Below are positions 47,930-59,289 of a stretch of 64,000 nucleotides of DNA, in pieces. This DNA comes from Varroa destructor. Taxonomy: Eukaryota > Arthropoda > Arachnida > Mesostigmata > Varroidae. The DNA lies in assembly GCF_002443255.2 (NCBI RefSeq), contig NW_019211457.1, positions 31,177,309-31,241,308 of the forward strand, read 5' to 3'. The position numbers and the translations under genes were made by a program. The notes beneath the pieces were generated by a model that worked only from the letters and a program-made list of their open reading frames with translations, was not told the origin of the DNA and made no database searches. Within the stretch, counting starts at the first letter, position 1; the number at the start of each line of letters is the position of its first letter.

Positions 47930-49195
47930 CTAATCGCACTTCAAGGTGCTAAAAAAATTTAGCTAAATATATGAAAATGCTAATAGTTGTTAGCTTTTTC
48001 TAGGGCAGGCTTGGCGTCCTCTCGAAAACACATCCACACTGGAGCTTTTTGAAGTTGTTGCAGCCGCCAAGGTATCACTTCGGTTCGAACATCTCTGGAT
48101 TTTTGAAATTATAGGTATTCCAGTTCTCTGATGCAGCAAACCAATCATGTTCGTGCCAGCTGGAAGGTCATAGCCTGTGAGTGTTGCAGAAGCCGTGATT
48201 TTCCGAGTGATGTGCGACACTTCGGGAACCATTCTGTAGAGTTCAGCTTTGAATGCGTTTGTAAAAAGCATTTTTCCAAATGCTCGATTGAGGCAGTCTT
48301 TGCCCCCTATGACTGAGTCAGTTTCGTGGAGGATCGTTTGTTGATGGTGGGGACGTGCTGCTAAAGGTTGGAATAGCATTGTAAGTGGTGCAACCGACGT
48401 ATCATAAGTAACAACGGTTATTAATGGGATCAACTCTCGAAGAAATCCACGAGCTTAGAGTAGCTGATTTTACTTGAAGGACAGCTTCAACGAAATCTTT
48501 CGATCCCGTGGCACGTCCCGTTCGTATCGTAATCGTCCAACGACCTCGACGAATATCTGAGAGGCAAACTTCGTATTACATCTATTTGGTAAGTAATCAA
48601 GAAGTTTATGCGTTACTTTCATTGGAAATAGTCGTATAATAAACGAAATTATTAGGCTAAAGTTCACAATATTCTACATTGCACCAACGTGCGGCGACAA
48701 GTCCTTTCTTTCAAGGATCTTACCGACAATCATGTATAAAGCTTTTTGTACTCTGGGAGTAATTAATTCCCCACGAATGTGCCAATCAGTTCCTCCGAGA
48801 AGTACATCGATGTGATTTACCACTTTAGCGTCCACTTTACACGACAAAATACACGTGGCTGCCACAAACTTGTGTTTACGGTATGCGCGATAGTCTGAAG
48901 AGAGACCCAGTGTTTATTTGTCAGTAAGAACGAATGCAAACAAATCTGAGAATGACGATATTGGCCCTGCTGAGTAGCCAAGATCCGAAGTGCCTACTAA
49001 GGCATATGGAGGCACAATTCGTAAAAAAAAGCTCAGCAGAGCCATACAAATAATAGCTGAGGAAATAGAAAAACTGGCAGAGTTCTAACCAGAGGCGGTA
49101 CGTACCATAGCGGTGGACCATTTTGTTGTTTAGCGCAATTTGAAATAGATGTAGTTCAACAGGCCCAGCAATACAGCGATCACCCACTAAAGCAT
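47930..49195 (-). pseudogene. Cytochrome P450 pseudogene, copy 2
   Basis: A paralog of the relic at 39.4-40.8 kb. The start ATG (49195-49193) is followed by a TAG as third codon, then by a membrane anchor (WVIAVLLGLLNYIYFKLR) whose pattern matches copy 1. Further blocks on the minus strand are AATCILSCKVDAKVV, DWHIRGELITPRVQKALYMIVG (the counterpart of copy 1 HIHK...QEVVYMTVG), LLDYLPNRC and AFKAELYRMVP (K-helix ExxR kept, about 48244). TGYDLPAGTNMIGLLHQ and the haem loop DVFSRGRQACPRK (Cys codon 48007-48005) follow, then a stop and a faded tail to about 47930. The haem loop is better kept than in copy 1, but stops and frame changes make the gene dead. Confidence 0.8.
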
Positions 49196-49244
49196 CCCCT
49201 TCAATAGAGAACGATACTTTTTACGAAGATGATGATTGTGATCT

Positions 49245-49451
49245 TTAATGTGTCAGCAAACTTTGAGGAAACAAGGAGGAGCCGCCATAAGAAGCACTGA
49301 ATACAAGCAAACTAGGATTTACTCTATACGAGAAACGTAAGATTGTGTGAGGACAAGATGACCGATAGCCTATAAAGTAGAATTGTGCCACCATTGGCAA
49401 ATCAAAAATATTTTTAGTCTTCGCAGTTTTAAATCGTTCGGGATCTATCAT
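49245..49451 (-). pseudogene. Possible C-terminal P450 fragment upstream of copy 2
   Basis: A 68-codon minus-strand frame begins IDPERFK and continues to FYFIGYRSSCPHT, which resembles the P450 PERF motif followed about 18 residues later by the haem loop. The loop has one residue too many between Arg and Cys, and the rest of a P450 was not found upstream. It sits just 50 bases from the start of copy 2, as the end of a further tandem copy would. It may be coincidence. Confidence 0.25.
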
Positions 49452-49459
49452 AAGTAAAT

Positions 49460-52400
49460 TTGGCTTCCATGGAACAGGCGTACCAGATTATGCAGCCTTT
49501 ATCCGTAGTCGCACGCACGCTGATCGCTTCCACACTCACATATATAGACGTAGGCTAGTTAACGACAAACCAGTCATGAAGTATGCTGAAGACCCCATAT
49601 TACGAGTTAAAACATATATCGAATAGTCTGCGAAATTTTTCCTGCGGGTATAGTTATCTCAAGATTTTATCATGGTTGGTAATGACACGAATTTTAATAT
49701 TTTTTACTTTACTACTACTACAAGTAGAATCCATGAGAATTTGACATCACTTAACGGATCGGTTTCTCTTTAAGGCACAGGTTGATAAGCAGGCTCTTCC
49801 GTTATGGCAATGTAGTATTTCGCGCACATGTTATATATCAAAAAAACGTGTAACGCATACAGAAACTTTCAAAAATTACATTTGGTACCTGTATGGATAC
49901 GTTGAAGTAGTAACGTTTTGCGGTTAGAGCATATTGCAAGGTCCGAGACAAACATGCCGTAGTGCAACAGCTGCTGCAACAGACTCTCTATTCAGGTTAA
50001 TAGTGGTTTAGGCATAACCTAATCGGTTGAATCGGGAAACAACCGAGCTTTTTTCAATGATATTAATGCATAAAAACAGACCTGTTGAAAATACTATGGC
50101 ATATGTAGATTCACGAGGAACGAGAATAGAACTTATTTTACGTATAAGATGAGCCAGACTTGACAGTGGCTATCTATTTAGTGCCTTAGATATTAGTCAG
50201 CAAAAGACCGTGGCCTATTCGACTGTGTCGTGTCGATGTTGTGCGCTGCGAAACGATATGGAAAACGTATGATGGCATTAGGGCAAATTAGGAATCGGAC
50301 GATCTAAAAAGGAAGAAGTTGGTTACCAGCAGCTTCTACCGCAGACTGTTTAATCTCTTATCTACACAACCGTAGAGATTTACCACAAATAAAAAAACGC
50401 AACATGTGATAATTCAGCACGACGATAACCAGTTGTAAGTAATCTTGCAACTTAATACTTAGTAACAACTGTAAAATGCGTGCGTCTATCCCTCACAAAT
50501 GTGTCGATTAAATTATTTGCCTTACGACCTGTATCGTCGCGATTGACAGACAACACGTAACAGGATCACTCGAGCATATATATTCAGAATAGTCCTCTGA
50601 ATATGAACTATTAGATATGATGTTTACCACTAAGGCTTACCTAAAGAAACCCAAATAGCTAGCATTGGCTTTGGCTGACGAACAAGTTCAGGGTCGACGA
50701 GTAAGCCGACTTTCAAAACTCCTCAGCAAAATTGACAGCTCTGTATATATCCGTGATATGTGTAGAATTATTAACCAGAAATATTGGCAAGCTGGCCATG
50801 AAAACCAAAAACACTTTTTAAGGATGAAGATGATGTCTTCGACAATAAGAAGATGCGATTTTGCATGACAAGAAAATCTACGTTATGACATTCATTACAA
50901 TGAAGAAAAATATCTGAAGAGGACAGATTGTACATATAATGAATAGTGGAAAAAATGTAGTAAAATAGGCATACTAGTGATAGTGTTTTGCATCTGTCCT
51001 ATTTACGTTATTTATTTAGTTCATGTAATTGTTAAATGCCATTAGGAAACATGTATTTATGGAAATGTTTAATTTTTAAACAGCCTTCATAGGTAGGGGA
51101 CCATCACTCGTAAGTCGTAAGTCTTTTAGCTTAAAACACGTGGATTCTAAAATGGCTGATCTGGTACGTTTGTTCTTCCAAAAACCTAAGAGCTTGACAC
51201 TTGTCACAATAAAGCAAACATTTTATTGTCTCTAATCAACTGGCACGGGGTACATTTAAAATCTCCACATCAAAATCAAGGACTAACTAACTGTATCCAT
51301 AAACAAGCATCCTGATTTAGAATACTCAGGAATCATATGGGGGCCAGTTTTCAAGTACCCTGAAGAACGAACTAAGAAGTAAGACCCGATCGCTAATACT
51401 TTATGTGGAGAATACGCGAGAACCTCAAAGTTGATGAAGAAAAAGCAGAACAATGCGGGAACACGTCTTCATAATCGTATTGGCTCAACGTGTTGTGCAG
51501 CTTGAAGCACAACGTACTGAGACTACGCACCATACGCAAAAAAAATATGTCTAAGTTATCGAATGATACTCATAAAACTTCAGTCCGAGCATTCTGTAGA
51601 ATAACTATGTCGACAATGTCCAAATAATCAACGCGTACAAGTTTAAGCCGATATATCGGTCGTTCTGAGGAAATATATGCCACATTTGATTAGTTCAATA
51701 GCAAAAAATATCCCATTTATATCCTCACTTATAAATGACGTAATGTTATCGTTGAATAACGTTGAATGACTATCGTTGAACGTAACAGAAACATTCTATT
51801 TTTTTTTACGGAGAAACACATGTTTTAGTTCGCCAGCTTCTGACCCCTTTCGTATTTCCCGGATATATTCTGTTGGCATTTGGTAATTGGTAAGCGTCCT
51901 ACTAGTAATAAACGACTACGTAAAGCTGACAGTTTGGAGAAATATTGTTTGTTTCAAACAATAAATATAAACCTGATATTCATCGAAGAATCTGTGGTTG
52001 GGCAATTCTTAGCGCACAGGGTTGTAATAGATCATGTTTTATGTATGTAATCGATCGCGCTATTACGGTCGACACTGCATGCAGGTAATCATATCATCAC
52101 ACACACATACACATTTGAATTTAACAGTCATTTTCATTTACCGCTACTATTCACTAAGGTGTAACGTTCATGGTCTTTTTCGGACAGTTAACCCTGAAGA
52201 CGGAACTCGAGGGAGGCCGACAGTTGTTTTGTCGAAGCTTTAGCCTGCGCCGACATTACGCCATCAGGGACATGGTGCCGGATAGACGCAGAAGTGTTTC
52301 AAAAAAATAATTCACACAGTGGAGGTTCTTATTCTTGATTCTGTGTAAAGGGGCACTGCACGGAAACCATCCTATTCAAATACCTTTGTGAGAAAAGTAA

Positions 52401-55400
52401 CATAATTGTACCACCATACTGTCCCGTTTTTGTTTGCCAATAGTGCATCAGTTATGCGATTCACAACAAACAACGAGGAGCTAGAATAGTGCTTTGCAGG
52501 ATACTTCAATGTACGAAGTACCCTGATTCTACTTCAGCATTAGATGTTGACAAACAAGAGATCACTTGGTGTGCGCATGCGATATTAAGGCGACAGATGG
52601 TTTTTACAGGACGTTTCTATCCTATTCGTTTACCTGCTGCTGCATCTGTGAGGTTGACTGAGTAACACTACGAAAATTCCATAAATAGGGTTATAAATTT
52701 GGTCCCTAAACTTATCCAAGGTTCAGCTAAGTCATGTTCTAAGATGCCTCGATATCGTCAATGTAAAGATAGTCTTTAGGCAATGTGAGCTGTGCTAATG
52801 TCACTGGCAGAGGTGAAGTGTGTGAAAATTTTACCACAATCTCATCCCAAATAAATATTTGCATGTTGAAAACGAATGCTTTTAAACAATTGAATTTCCA
52901 GTGGTGACATGGACAGACAACAGCCCTGCCCTCCATGAGCTATTTGTATCTTTCAAAAAATATATATGTGCAGATTTAAAAATGGTTTTTCACTAAAAAT
53001 TGATGTCTCCTTTACTTCTTCTAGAAAAAATTTCAGATTGTTTTTAAATTGTTTGTTACAGATTGTTTAAAGAAAAAAAATCTACTTCGTACAAATACAT
53101 TCAATTTGCAGTGGTCCGATATGAAGTATCAATGCCGGTTGCCAAAAATGTATTAGTATTCTTAGGTAGGAGTTCCGTTGAGTACGAAATTGTGTTTATG
53201 GAAATGATTATTTGGGTTTCAAAGAAAGCATACCCGTCTTTGATGTTGCCTGTAGGAAGAGGATTTATGTCTGCGACACCCTTCAACAACCCATCAGCGT
53301 AGATAGTTTTACAACAGTAATCGAACTGAATTAATCTGCCTAGACGTCGGAATAATTAATATGGAGAACAATTTCTGTTGTTCAAATAAGATGCGTTGTA
53401 TGAATTATATATTTGATTACATTTATATACAGACATAAACATGTTAGCTTTTCAAAGATTCAAGATGTAAATTGTGTATATCTTCAACATGTCAGTATTC
53501 CTGAATCCCACACCCTTAGATGTAGCAAAAAATGCGAACATACACAAAATTACATTATTTCCCAGTTTACATTAGGACGTGGCGCGCTTTTTGTCGGAGG
53601 GGGGTAAACTCTGAAACGTGTCCATAAACACCTCTACTGGGCTCAATGGTCAACCCGTGTTGTTCATCAATAAAGAGCCCAATGTCGCATATACTAGAGG
53701 CACTATGTTAAAAACCGCTAGCTTACTTCGTAAGTCCTGCTTAGATTTCAAGGCTATAACTCGTTCGACATAACAAAAAATTATATGTTCTCCAAAGATT
53801 GGCAACACCGTGAGTTGTGGATAGCATGGACAATGAAATGCGTAGACGATAACATCACAAATCACTGATACTACATAATATAGACGGCTTTTATATAATG
53901 TACTATCAATGATCTTTCACTGAAGACTGAAACATGTCGCTACTAGCACAATGAAGGAGCGACTAAGGATTATGTATAGCTAAATAGCGGAAAATCACTA
54001 ATTTCGACTAGTTAATTTGCGGAAAAAATAAATAAAGTACGTTCTAGACAAGCCAGGTGCAGTAATGCGAGCTATTACCTGGAGACTTTTAGTTTGATAT
54101 ACAGGTCTTTAGCTAGTAAACTTAAAGAACAGTAATTTAAAGAAGCCAGAAGCTAAAGAAGCTACAATTTACGTGCTAAGAGGTTTACAAGTAAGTAAAT
54201 AAGGAGTATAGATCATGACGGTTACTACTTTGACTACTAGGGGCTTCTTCCGGTTTCATTAATAAAGAAAAAATTCCAATTTTTTTGTGCACTTTGTAAA
54301 ATCGGCTCGGATTTTTCGACATGGTATTAAAAATATGCGATCATAATCACATAAGCTCTTTAACCATCAGAAAGATCCTAAAATCATAATTATAAAACTG
54401 GCTTATTATCTGTAATGATTTGATAAATCTATAGACGACCGTGTCAAATCAAAGCCTTAAGTTAGAAAGGTAAAGAAGATTTAAAGCATTAATTTAAAAA
54501 AAAAAAAGCCTGTTACTATGCTACGTAGATACCAAACTATATTAACGCGACTGCCATTTATATTTCAGGGGTCACTGAATGTTGTATATGTGCTCACTTC
54601 TGACCATCTGAAAACGGCTACATTATAAATATATTCTAATATTACTAAATTTATCCAGAGAACGATCGAAATATCTTGAAGTCTATCTCATCGACTCCTT
54701 TCAGAGATCAGCACCTTTATAGAACCTCCTTCGCATACGCACTACATTTTTTATTGATCCACATCGTGCATATAGTGCATGGCAAGTCTGAACGACGATG
54801 ATGATTGTTATCGAGTAGTTAGTAAACCTTTTCTTTCTATAATTTCAAAGAAACAAATAAGGGAATGCCATCAAATGTGACGTGAACGCTAAAACCTCAA
54901 GCCCATCAAATGAATTATTCATAGTCATGCACACGTATGCCAATGCCTGTTTTGAGAGGATACTCGAGTCGTCCATTATGATCAAGTCCTTAAGATCTTT
55001 TTTGATGCGATCGGTATCCGACGCTTAATTCTCCGAAATTTGGATATCAGTCAGCTTTCCAGCTGTCAGCGAAGCGCTGAAGTTTACGAACACAACATGG
55101 CTTCTCACAGCGTCCCCAGCCACTAGCGTTACGCAAGCAATCAGTGCCACACGGCGCCAAGTTCAAATCCCGCTTCAGACGTTCTTATTATTCAGACGTA
55201 TTATTCAGACGTTCCAAGAACATTCTTGGGACGGTAGCCTTCGAGATGATAGACTGCACGTTAAGGATCGCACCCTCTTTACTAGAATGATCCTATTATT
55301 GTTTGAAGATAAACGCGATACTGCGTCTCTCTGTTGGTATAAATTCGCGCGCCATCTGGAACTGAGAGCCATATCATTTTCTCTGTTTGTTATACGTCCA

Positions 55401-57095
55401 GTAACTTGACAACAGTAGCGAATTCAATGGGTTATACGAATCCACATGGCCAGTACAGAATAACCTGGGCTACCTCTATATGCGATATTTACTCATAACC
55501 TAAAAGAAATATGTCGACTCTGACAAGCCGCGTTCAAGGGTAAATTATTGTGCTTATTGAAAAGAAAAAGCCAACGTATTTCTTTCGATTTTTTGGCCTC
55601 TTATGTATGTTTAGTCGTAACGGAGTGCTAGTTATAACAGTGACAATAACAGGCATTCGTACTAGTATTCTTGGAAAGAGAGCTTTTGGGATTAAATATA
55701 ATACCGTTGACAGTCTAACTAAATAAACGAGTGGTCGCTATTGGATGCCATTCTTTGAAGATGGCTATGTCGCCCGTTGAGGAGGAGAGGATTACCAAAG
55801 TAGAACTCGACATAGACACGTCATGATAAGAGAAAAAAACTAGATAATTCTAATAATTCATATCGTTGACTTATTATTGAGTATCGTCTATAATGTCCTA
55901 AGGAGACACGCAAACAGGATATAAAAAAATTAGCAAATGGAATTACATCATATAAGAGAATAAAACCCCATTACTGCGTCGTCAACATTTGCGTACTCTG
56001 TGCTTATGCTAGTGAACGCGCTGGGGGCCAAAACGATTTTTGGTACGTGATTTTTTTTAATCTATGTTGGTACGGCTGTCGCAGGGATCATAACTGGTTA
56101 TAACGAGCACCTGCCAAGTCTCGTGCATAAAACAACGCTTAAATAGCAGTGGCGGATGCAGTAACCGTTGCAACAAACAACACGTTTCGTACATTTCTTC
56201 AGGTGTAAGGGGCACAGGCATCGTGGGTCAAATCTCACTTATCGGACAGATCGGATAGCCAACAACCGATGAAAAGAAACATAGCATACAGAATTTCGCG
56301 TTGGGGTTGACACCCCGCTACGTAAATCTGCTCTTCGCAGGGTTCTGTGGGAAGCCGAAACGGACCAGTTATGTCGTCGGTCGGCCCCCTTCTAGTTGAC
56401 ACATGTGATAACACCTTATGGGTAAGATCCGTGGTGATTCAGTATACAGAGAGTAGATGCTGACAGTCAACGGTGGCAAAAAGAATTCACATTCTAATGC
56501 TATTCAACACTTTTCACGAACTTCAATAACCATAATTAGATGGCTTTGCTTATAGTGGATAATGGCGCCTGCATGATTGCTACACTTTACAACAAGGTCT
56601 GAATCTCGCTCTGAATCATCGAGCTGCTTTAGCAAAGCTTTGTTGATTACAACAAGCTTAATAGCCAACTTTATCAATAATCACCCCTTAGTAGATCTCA
56701 ACAGTATTAGGTTGAAAAAAGCTTCTGTTGTTTGTTAGCCACTTTAATTCATGGCAACTTTCGTGAACAAGTGAACGCGTCTTATTCAGAGTAATGTTAT
56801 TTGCTTTTTACGATCTTCGCCTATCTTCTCAGCAGTTGAGGCGAAGAGAAAGGGCTCCATTGTTGGAAGCGATCAATTCGTGAACTCATTTGACGCCTCT
56901 GTTCTGAAGTGAGTGCCTTCATGGCTTCGTTGCATTTACCAAGACAAGTGATAGCCTTATGGAGCGATACCTGGATTGTACGCCAGGTGGCTCAGAATTT
57001 ATCTTTGAAGGTCCGTTAGCAGCTACTGAGTAACCAAAGCAGTAAGCGGTGTATTGTTGTAGTTATTATCTCGAAATACTAATTTACATTGCCCT
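49460..57095. other. Intergenic DNA without a supported gene
   Basis: About 7.6 kb of AT-rich DNA. Frames at 50665-50868, 52739-52936 (minus), 53063-53302 and 53101-53289 (minus) have no recognisable domain. A short tandem copy of ATTATTCAGACGT occurs at about 55186-55213. A weak B-box-like GTTCAAATCC near 55161 has no tRNA fold around it. Confidence 0.4.
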
Positions 57096-57099
57096 TTGC

Positions 57100-57690
57100 C
57101 AGTAGTGCTTTTTTCGTCACGTTCATAACCTAGACTGTCATATTAATTTACGCGACGGTTTTCTATAACTTCTTCCAGAGCTTTAAATAGCTCATAGTGC
57201 AACACTTTTCTCGTCTCACGATATGCAGAGGTGCAGCTTTTTGTGGTAGTTCTTCGTTGAGTCGAATTAGAGGGGTTCAGGGTCTGACCATTCTGGTTTG
57301 TATTTGGAGTTGTTCAAGAAGATCAGTCTTTAATTGCCGTTCTTAAACAGAAGTTACGTTCTTTGCTGTCGTGAAAGCAACGAAAAACATATTTTCGGAC
57401 TGTTTTTTGTCACCTTCACCGAGTTAATAGAACTGCACTTTTGTCCGGCCTTTCGTAATGTATTTATACTGTTGATAATATTCATCTGGGTATCTATGTC
57501 CCAGCAGTGCAGCTCGGGTCGACTGCGCCGTATTTTGCTCAAAGGATACCTGAAGCTTGCCGTCACCTGCTTTTCGAAATCGTCTAGAGTCTTGTTTGTT
57601 ATTTAGGTTGAAATCTTCAATCCTAAAACGGTTAAACCAGAACTGACGAGTGGTAACACTTACTGCACGCTCTCCTTCAGCTTCGAAAAC
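57100..57690 (-). mobile_element. Mariner-family (Tc1/mariner) transposase relic
   Basis: Mariner transposases cut and paste DNA flanked by short inverted repeats at TA sites. On the minus strand, about 57684-57430, the frame carries the end of the N-terminal helix-turn-helix region: AVSVTTRQFWFNRFR, IEDFNLNNK, RRFRKAGDGKLQ and NTAQSTR. This matches the mariner pattern WF-RFR-G-F, D-P-R-GRP and Q-TR. After a stop it fades; a later stretch near 57160-57190 (RKVLHYELFKALEE) resembles the HYELL segment of the catalytic core. The DNA between is shortened and frame-shifted, and the catalytic D,D34D acidic residues were not found. Terminal inverted repeats were not identified. The open frame extends to 58005, but the part before 57690 does not look like transposase. 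Confidence 0.75.
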
Positions 57691-57699
57691 AGTTCTCCT

Positions 57700-58940
57700 C
57701 GTTCTTGATAGCAGTTTTACCAACACAACAATAGTGGAAAAAAATAATGGCGGATATGTATACTGGGTGCATACAATCACCACTTCTAACGGTAGCAGCC
57801 GACCGACAACAACTGAAAGGAACCACGCCCCCTGGAATGTTTCAGCTAAAGACAATGAGCCGACCCGCCACTTATGCCATTTGTAGACTTGAACGGGAGC
57901 TTTTTTTAACCTAATCGTAATAATAATAATAATAATATAATATAGTAAGGATTTCTCTAGCATTTCTCCAGTTAGAAACTTTCGAAATATTTTATTTGCC
58001 GTCATATATACAATGTAAGGAAATGTTTTTATTTTTATTTATGAACCTTTTGTTTATTTCAGCCCTTTGTGTTGTTGCACTTGAAGTGAAGCAGCTAAAG
58101 TCTACTAAATTTCCCACTGGTATTTCCCCTCGCACTATCAGTATATATCCCCCGTTATTATGCATACTTTTAAAATATCTGCTCACATTATAAAACACAA
58201 AAAAAACTACTTGGTTTCCAGAGATAATTAGGGAACGGATAAAATTGAATGATTTTTAAACTTGGTATATGTTTACATCAGGTCTCTAGCTACTTAGTGC
58301 CGTAAATAAATTGAATCTCATCAGAGAATAATGTATTTAGAAACATAAGTACTGTTTAACGTTAAAGAGTGAGTTCCTAACGAATCTAATCCAGGACAAA
58401 CGCAAACACGTGCAATGCGCTTCAGGATCAGCTTGTGCCGCACGAAAAAATCAAACGACAGTTTCAAAATTGCGTCTTATTACCACATGTTAAAATAAAC
58501 GCACCATAGTGGGCCGTATGGAAGACTCAATCATATTATTTTACATAGGGTTATATATATATACTTTTTATAAATACTAATGCGCGCCTGCAGTCACACA
58601 ACTACTGTAGGAAATGTCCTATGGGGATCCTACAGAAAATATGCGAATTATCCCTTTTGCGAAACATTGTTCTTTGTTTGCTTTCACGCACACTGAACTT
58701 TAACACTTATGCGTGATATCTGCAAAAGTGTTACATTATCATTGCTAGCTTTGTTTCTACCTATCTATACTGAATAAAAAGACATCGTGGCTTTAAACTT
58801 AGTATGTAGGTCAGCTCGATTCGGTTATTAACGCTTATTGTCTATATATATATATATATATATATATCAATAAACTTGACTGCATAGGCAAAATGTTCTA
58901 ATTCAACTTTGATACAGTTCCTACAAATTCGAAAAGTTTC
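57700..58940. other. Intergenic DNA between mariner relic and P450 copy 3
   Basis: Contains an ATA/AAT-rich tract near 57918-57945 and a TA repeat at about 58843-58867. No gene is supported. Confidence 0.5.
58843..58867. repeat. TA microsatellite
   Basis: Uninterrupted TA dinucleotides of about 25 bases, close to the 3' side of the P450 copy 3 relic. Confidence 0.9.
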
Positions 58941-58948
58941 GTATCAAG

Positions 58949-59285
58949 TTAGAAGGGCATATTTGGCCGTCTTTTGTGTCGAAGTATCAGAAGAGGAATA
59001 GCATCAACCTCTGATATTTTAAACGACTCATAACTGCTATATAATAATGTTTCAAAATGCTGTAGGATTTTGACCAAGTACCGAAAATCGCTTACAGTGG
59101 CCAGCCCCTTTTCAAAACACTCTCGTCGGCGTCTACAGAAAACATCTGGCTGAAGTGATTCGGGATCAAGGAAGAACTTCGAGCTTAGATTTTCCGTGTG
59201 CACTAAACCAATAATATCAAATCCGTTTGGAGTAAAATATCCGCTGAACGTTGCCGGTTCTGAAGTCTTGTGTAGTGCATGAGAT
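58949..59285 (-). pseudogene. Cytochrome P450 pseudogene, copy 3 (C-terminal fragment)
   Basis: The minus-strand frame holds the C-terminal part of a P450 related to copies 1 and 2. It has KTSEPATFSGYFTPNGFDIIG, then LVHTENLSSKFFLDPESLQ, aligning with copy 1 GYTIPAGINMTGFVPTENLNP. Next comes DVFCRRRRECFEKGLA, a haem-loop relic in which the conserved Gly positions are Arg and Glu but Cys is kept, and RYLVKILQHFE, which matches copy 1 FLVRYLQHFE. It stops at 58949. About ten residues between the PERF region and the haem loop are lost. No N-terminal or middle part was found further upstream, so this copy is truncated as well as mutated. Confidence 0.75.
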
Positions 59286-59289
59286 ATTG

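Noticed and set aside
52739..53289. Two minus-strand frames (52739-52936 and 53101-53289) considered as exons of a receptor gene
   Set aside because: No clear splice sites, no membrane segments in register, and no family match.
55130..55175. B-box-like GTTCAAATCC, possible tRNA or SINE
   Set aside because: No T-stem pairing and no A-box at the right distance.
57700..58005. The first 100 codons of the 193-codon minus frame that runs into the mariner block
   Set aside because: Low-complexity Ile/Leu-rich start from an AAT repeat and no similarity to transposase; only the part from about 57690 is supported.
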